From Azolla caroliniana (lineage: Eukaryota; Polypodiophyta), in assembly GCA_043228905.1 (NCBI GenBank), contig JBHGNT010000018.1, forward strand, positions 1,736,001 to 1,800,000: 64,000 nt of DNA, read 5' to 3'. A model generated the notes under the pieces. That model saw nothing but the letters and a program-made list of their open reading frames with translations. It made no database searches and had not been told where the DNA came from. A program made the position numbers and the translations under genes. Positions within the stretch are counted from its first letter, which is position 1; each line of letters opens with the position of its first letter. Positions 57,461 to 64,000 of the stretch are shown in pieces.

Positions 57461-60400
57461 TATCATTGTCTGGGTCACATTGTTGCCAATATGAGATTTA
57501 AAAATATTACATCACAATTTGTATTATATCAAAGCGCAAATAATCAACGTCATTGTATTAAAGTTTGGACTCCTCGATGATGGCAAGCATGTATTAAAGT
57601 TAAAGAATGTGGTACCTATGAAGGTGTCCAAACATACACATTTGAAACTTGCATTAATTTTATATTGAAGAGTCTTAAGGTTCCCATTGCTCATCTTAAA
57701 TAACAACTAGCACTACATATATTAATCCTCATATCACTTCTTCCTATGTCTACAAGATTATCTACGGGTCAACTTGAGATTCAATCCCTTGGTTTTGGCA
57801 AAGTTACGGAGGAACATCACAATTCCACCTATTACTCTCACTTTGGATTATTAGATAAGTTCATGCAAAACATCGTTTTGCATCAACTTTGACCGCCATA
57901 TTAATGCATTTTCAAAGTTTACAAGTGTACTCAAATTGGTGGGTCATTTTAGCTAATGTCCACAACAATGTTTTACGTAGCCTTAGATGTGAAAATGCAA
58001 ATTTGAATCATTCGTACTATGTTGTGTTGCATATATTTGTCAATCTTATATACAAAACTACAAGCTCTTTGATTTCTTTATCAAACAAGAGGCCTTGTAA
58101 TCCACTTGACAAAGGAGGAATGATTCTCATGGGCTAGAGGTGGATACAATTGTTACTAATTTAAAAAAGAACATTATTGTTGGCCACCGTTATGAAAATA
58201 TATGATGTAATTAATGTGGTATTGTCATATGGATAATATTGATATGCTTAAGGCAAACACCTACAATATGAACGATTTGAAACTCAGAACCTAAAACTTA
58301 TAATAGTTATGTCCAAGTCACAATAAGTTGTCCCCATTCTCATAATTTCACTGTTTAACTCTGTTAAGTTGACAAAACGATTGACATGAATAAGGGATCT
58401 TAGAATCATGTGCAATATTCTTAGGCGCCTTTACAGAGTTGGGTAGAAACATCAAACTCAGATGCCCATGGGTTGGCACTCTCAATACTTGTTTTTGTGA
58501 GTACATCAATATATATATATATATATTATATATATATAAATACTGACAATTAACGTACTATACACTATCAATATGAGAACTTTTTCGAGAGGAAAGTTTT
58601 CTTTTGCCACCTCAACATAACTCGTACATTGATAGGAAATAGCATACTCTCCCTCACATCATGTTGCCTTTTAACTTTAGTTTCTTCTCTCCACATAAAT
58701 GACGTCCAACGAAAAACAAAAATAATGTAACTTCTTCCATCCATAAGCCTTTCTACTCATGGTACACTTACAGGCCCAATGACAAGATGAGAGGTTGAAA
58801 AGAAGAATTTCTTGCTTCTTATTTTGCACGATGTGAATGGTTCTTCTATAATACGACACTTATAGTGTGATGAGTTATTTTACTATCCTTTAGTCACATC
58901 GTTGATGTCGTGTGAATCTATCTAGGATTCCGAGTTTCATAGGGACATTGTATGGGTTTGCATAATGTGCAATGTAATGAGCTTATGTGCGCACTTGCTA
59001 GCCTAGATACTAGCAAGATAGCATACACAATGAACTCAAAATGTTTCAAGTGTCCAAAATGAATGAAAATTAGTGTGAAACTAGATTAGAGCTTAAAGCA
59101 TCCATAGTGAAATGCAAATAGATAGCTAGAATGAGAAAGTGTTCAAGATGAAGTTACACTTAGAATGTGATTGTTTTTGGCCATTAATGATGGTAGCAAT
59201 CAATGAGATATTAGTGTAGTTCTTTTTCTTGATATAGTAAATGAGTTTATAAGGCAACTAAGACTTGAATGGATAATTGTAGTAGAAGAAGAAGGAAGAA
59301 CTTAGAAGAAGAAAAACAAGAAAGAGATATGATGATGTCCTTTGCTAAAAAGGGCAGTTGTAGATAAGAGTACCGAGTTGGAAAGAGAGAGTGATTGATT
59401 CATTATAATGATAGATACTTTCTTCTGTCTTTGACTTTTTTCCAAGAGTGTTTGAATGAATGTTCTATTGTCCTTGTTGCCATCACACCTCGCATTTGGA
59501 AATTGGGGATTCGGGATGATTTCATAAATAATGCGTTGATGATTGATGCCTTTATTCGAGACAACTGGTGCCCTCTCGACTCTCGGTGACACAACTCGTA
59601 CACATGAGAAAGCTAAATTGAAAACTTTGAACTTATGGATTGGATATATCTATGCCCAGAATAAATTTCGGGGATTGTGTGTGTGTGTGTGTGTTGATAT
59701 ATGTATTTAAACTTATGTACACATTTTTGCTTTTATTTTCTAGCCTAAACTTCTTAGAGTTTTCCAAGGGCTTCCTATTCTATTTTTTGATGCATCAACA
59801 AGAAAGTCGGAAAATTATTACGTGCCTTTTTTGAGCACGAATCCCATAAAACGGAAGTCAGAAATTCGAGACGTTTTCTTTAGTAATTGTCCAATATAAA
59901 ATGATAACGGATAGAAAAACAAAATGACAAAATGCCTTTTCTCCTTTTATGTCTTCGAGATTTCTTCTCGTTTCTCTTTTTTCTAGTCTTTAATTTAAAG
60001 GTCTCCCGTGTCTTTCTCGCATGTGTTCTTAAGCTCATAAAACCTTCCTCCAAGGAAACAATTAGGACTCTATATATGTTAAATTTGTAACCCTCTATAT
60101 CCAAATAATGACAATTTTTTCTATCCGTTCAATTATATTCACGTGTTAACCTTAGAAATACATGAGAGGCCCATCATCTAGATTTATTATACAAAATGAC
60201 TTTCTCCTATATATTTTATTACTTAGAAAATATCTATTTTTTGAGACCATTTTGGACACTACAAACACTCTTAAACATTAGATCCTTTATGTTTGTTGAA
60301 TCCTAACACGGAGAAATTAAATGTTTAAAACTTAGTTTTTTCATGTAGAACCTACCTCAAATGTCCAAGACGGGAATGCAAAATTGTGTATGTAGTATGC

Positions 60401-62687
60401 ACAAAGGTAATGCAGAGGTGAGCATATCCATTTCAAACTCCCAAACACTATATTATGCATCAATGACCTAAACGTGGAGTAAAAGATTCAATATTGTTGT
60501 CAATGTGGAATCCTTTGTGTTCAAGAAATTTTAAGGAATACATTTCACATTCCCAAATCTACAAGTTTAGAAATTGAACATGTCATGGACTTAGTAAATG
60601 AACCCCTCAACGCCATTATGTTGCAAATATTGTCCCCAAGTTACAATCGACGATGTCATTCATTCATCTTGTTGGATTCACCTACCCTTGTGATGTGAAT
60701 ACTGAAGTAGGGTAGGGTTTAGATAAGGTTTTCATGCACAACAGAAACACAAGGAAACAAAAGAAAGAAAATAAGACAATATGAAAGGAGATATTACTAG
60801 GCTAGATAACAATTCAATATGAGCATTGAAACAAAGCATCAACACATGCCAACCCTTGAGGAATAGTAATAGACACGAGAGAGTTTAATAAAAGGTACAA
60901 CTCATAGCATGAATGATGAGAAATGCCGGACCAGAGTCAGTTAATCATTAGATGGTAAAGGAAGATAGAGAAATGTACACATCATTAATGATTAAAATCA
61001 TTTCATAGATATTGAAACAAGAAAGAAATTCATACATTCAATAACTAACTTAGTAGCCATAACCTAGACACGTCTTTTTGTTCGCATTCTCATATTGTAT
61101 CCCATCCATAATTTGGTACAAGGGCTCTTTGTCGTACAAGGTACAACGAGTTAAAGTGAAAGTTGAAGCCATAACGTTGCATATGGAGACAAAACACTTT
61201 CACGGGCCATAGTGGACCCATGAGACATAATGAGTCATCACTTGGCAATGATTCATAGTGGGGTAACCATTTGAATATTAGTTGTATCCTTCTACCTTTG
61301 GCGGGATATAATTTTTTGGTTTTAAAGGTAAGCAAGGCCTTGAGGTTTTTTTGTGCCAGCTAAAGATCTTTTGATACAATCATAGTTGTGCTATCGGTAT
61401 GACTATAAAGCAACTTGTGACTCTTTTCGGTCCTTGCTTCTAGAAAATGATTTTGTACCAAGCCATACTTTTTGAAGCATTGAAACTTTATGAGGCGATT
61501 CTATCGTTTTCAAAAGTCTCTAGATGGTGGAAAATGAATTTGTAAAGACATTGTTTAAAATCGTTCTTTTATAAGGCAATCAATGAACATGTAGACCGTT
61601 AAGTTATTTTAATATAGTTAAGTAAATTGTAAGGATTGTAAATCAATAAAAAATCTGAATATTTTTAATAATGAGCAGAATGTTGGACTCATTGCTTTAG
61701 ACTCACACTTATGTTGAACCATATAAGCTCCCACATTACACCACATGTCTATATATATCTAATGGCTTACATACACAACAGTTCTCTAGCACATAATGTC
61801 GTGTTATAATTTATATGTTTTCATTTTTGATCCATTGAAGTGAAGAGTTAGACACCCATGACCCAATGAGGATTGATTGGACATGAAGGATAAAGAGGCG
61901 TTTTATTTCATTTGTTAATGTTGCCAAGAGAGAGACAAATTCTGGAAAAAAACACTCACATCTAATATGGCGATTTGGACATTTGATAACCATTCCACTA
62001 TTTCCTTCATTGGTATTAACATATCATAGGCTCATGTATACTAACCAACCTCACGAGTCAGATTCATGACCTTGTCCTTTATAGATTCTTCCTATCAATG
62101 ACTACCAAAAGTTTCGAGCACATGCATGTGGTTGTCAATAATGTGAATCTCCTTGTGCATGCTCATATACCATAATGAACGAGGAATGGAGCCATTTTGT
62201 ATAAACATGATGCAAAGAACTATAGCAATAGCTGTAAAAAGTTGCTCGGGCAGAAAAAGAGAACTCGTGTGTCAGAAGGTGTTTTGACGATAGAATTGTG
62301 AGGGGTATGTATGGCAGAAAGGTTTACTGGGCAGGAAGCTCGAAGAGAAAGGGTAAATAAAAATTCAGGGACCAAGAGAACAAACTAAAGCTCGAAGAGC
62401 AAGGGTCAATTTAGTATTTAGAAGGAAAGCCCAGTGAGACTAAAGAGTGTATAGATATACAACCTGCACCAACGATTTTCTCTATGTGTCAGTCAGTGTG
62501 TCAATCGCTCGGAAGTTGATTGAGATTCTTCCGAGCTTCGCTTGATGAATCAAACGAGTTTTAGGAAATCATGGGAGCTTCGGAATTAAAAAAGAAGAAG
62601 AGCTCGTGAGATTTGCTTCCCTCGGCGGTCTCTCTTTATGGGCCTTACTTTTGTTCTACCGCAACTGAGAGGGGGGTTTGGGGAGGC
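57461..62687. other. AT-rich non-coding DNA with microsatellites
   Basis: No gene supported on either strand. Simple repeats: (TA)n with a self-complementary core at 58509-58539 and (GT)n at 59676-59694. Open frames are short and have no family features. The part after 62460 is less AT-rich and could be an untranslated or promoter region, but nothing decisive is seen. Confidence 0.5.
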
Positions 62688-62710
62688 GGGGGGGGGGGGG
62701 GGGGGGGGGG
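62688..62710. repeat. run of 23 G
   Basis: An uninterrupted 23-base G homopolymer, preceded by further G-rich DNA (GGGGGGTTTGGGGAGGC, 62671-62687). Confidence 0.95.
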
Positions 62711-63052
62711 TGTCAGGGGTCCGATATGAAAATGTGATGCCGATTGGTCGGGTAAAAAGTGTCCTGGTAAAATTGGAGAGTCATTTTTTTGGAAACAAAA
62801 TAAATAAAAATAATAAATAATAAATAATAATAAAATTGGAGAGTCAGGACTCAGGAGAGGGACACACACTATTACTAGAATAAGTGGGTCAACAAAAAAT
62901 AATACAAATTTAATAAATAATTAATAATCATAATAAATCAATAAAAAGATGACTAAAAAGAAAACACGAACCCACACACACAAAAAAAACACAAAATAGA
63001 AAAAAGAAAAAAGAAAAAAGAAGAAGAGAGAAGTAACAACAAAATTGGACAC

Positions 63053-63184
63053 GGATGACGTGGCATGCGGGCGACGTCAGCGAATCTGAATCTCTGCGGA
63101 GCGACTGAGAGAGGCTGACGTCGGCGTGACGTCGGTCCTACGCGATGACAGCGACCGCTGTCACGTGACGGTCAGGTGACGTCA
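63053..63184. promoter_or_regulatory. cluster of six ACGT-core (bZIP-type) sites
   Basis: Sites: TGACGTGGCA (63056-63065), GACGTC (63073-63078), TGACGTC (63116-63122), TGACGTC (63127-63133), the G-box CACGTG (63162-63167) and the palindrome TGACGTCA (63177-63184). The inverted repeat TGACAGCG-AC-CGCTGTCA (63146-63163) overlaps the G-box by two bases. ACGT cores of these types are bound by plant bZIP factors (TGA, GBF/ABF and ER-stress groups). The block is locally GC-rich in AT-rich surroundings. The target gene probably lies beyond the right edge. Confidence 0.65.
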
Positions 63185-63723
63185 TCCTATAATTTTCCTT
63201 CTCTCGTTTTTTTTGTTTTCGAGTTTTGCTTTTTGGTTTTTTTGGACGGGAGCTCACATGAGAAAACCGAATAAAGAAAAAGGCAAGCCTTAATAAATAA
63301 AACTTTCTAAATTAATTGGGGTTTATTTTTTCTTCGCTTTTAAAATTTTATTTATTTGTAGTACAAATTTTGGAGAGTGAAGAAAAATAAAAAGAAAAGA
63401 TTAGAATAATTGGGCGGGGGTGTCCAAAAATTGTCACAATTTGAGACACACATACCCAAAACTCACGTGACCTCTTGTCCCTTGGACAACACGAGGAAGT
63501 TCTATGTACCAAAACACGTACCCACACACACATTGACACCCCACGCACACCCCGATACAAGACATATAACATGTGTTCCGGAAGGAAAAAACAATCGACC
63601 CGAAGCCCTCCCTCGTCTTCCCTGCAATCTCGTCTTCTTAAAAGTCAACATGAGAGCGAAGACAAGAAGAGGAACGAAAAGAAAACCTTCCCTTTCTTTC
63701 TTTGATGACGATTCACGAATCGC

Positions 63724-63730
63724 TATATAA
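63724..63730 (+). promoter_or_regulatory. TATA-like box
   Basis: TATATAA in the context GCTATATAAGC. A CT-rich stretch (TTTTCTGCTCTCTCAG, about 63761) follows at a distance suitable for a transcription start. A very short open frame, ATG at 63787 ending TGA after five codons, would be an upstream ORF if transcribed. No main coding region starts before the window ends. Confidence 0.4.
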
Positions 63731-64000
63731 GCTTGACATCGACTTGAATATTATCAGTACCTTTTCTGCTCTCTCAGAACCTAAGGATGGATAGTATATC
63801 GTGAACCCACCTGTTACACACACACACACACAATGTGCATTCAAGTCACAATTAATCCAACGAAACGTACCATTTTCCTATTCAATATGTGAATATTTCT
63901 GTTAAAACTTTCATGCACGTACATGTGTAGATAATGCTTACTCAAAGGGCTTCTTAAAGTCTCTTCTTGCTTCATATATATATGTGTGTGTGTGCGTGCA

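Noticed and set aside
63410-63730. 106-codon open frame near the right end
   Set aside because: Histidine/threonine low complexity from CA-rich DNA, overlapping the TATA-like box; more likely promoter than coding.
1-64000. CRISPR array or bacterial defence system
   Set aside because: The tandem repeats seen have no spacer structure of that kind and the genes are plant genes.

Overview
The window looks like nuclear DNA of a land plant with an expanded, transposon-rich genome. The evidence is spliced genes with GT..AG introns, an organelle RNA-editing type PPR protein, a PORR protein, a plant U-box/ARM ubiquitin ligase, and abundant Copia LTR, LINE, SINE and MITE sequence. The PPR repeats carry the 'KACG/KACS' style loops that I associate with ferns, lycophytes and mosses rather than flowering plants. 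A fern is my tentative guess, from remembered family style only. No bacterial-type features, tRNA/rRNA genes or CRISPR arrays were seen.

Layout. 1-2620 (-): PLS-class PPR gene whose C-terminus runs off the left edge. 2996-3416: two tRNA-derived SINEs in tandem. 3599-13370: one LINE (+) split by a compound block of two Copia elements in opposite orientation (5793-12645). 13380-16590: mostly featureless, with one inverted SINE and a short tandem duplication. 16590-20250 (-): a second decayed LINE with a 262-bp triplication. 22118-22580: two MITE units head to head around a perfect hairpin. 23524-28000 (+): a 13-exon purple acid phosphatase gene; my exon model gives 640 aa with all seven metal ligands. 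30288-31988 (-): intronless PORR-domain gene. 33538-33772: array of four related foldbacks just upstream of the next gene. 34045-43470 (+): three-exon U-box/ARM E3 ligase of the PUB43/PUB44 type, 1019 aa, with a 5.96-kb second intron full of repeats. 44341-51915: a young Copia (+) inserted inside an older deleted Copia (-). 53845-54911 (+): a serine hydroxymethyltransferase pseudogene that still has its introns. 54912-63050: AT-rich, repeat-rich DNA without a gene I can support. 63053-63184: a dense cluster of ACGT-core (bZIP-type) sites, with a TATA-like box at 63724, possibly the promoter of a gene beyond the right edge.

The four host genes are unrelated in pathway: organelle RNA processing (PPR, PORR), phosphate-ester hydrolysis (PAP) and ubiquitination (PUB). 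There is no operon-like logic. I did not find a convincing new multi-gene system. The most unusual signals are structural: the foldback array at 33538-33772, the three-layer insertion with a paralogous empty site at 39606-40898, the MITE family, and the ACGT cluster.
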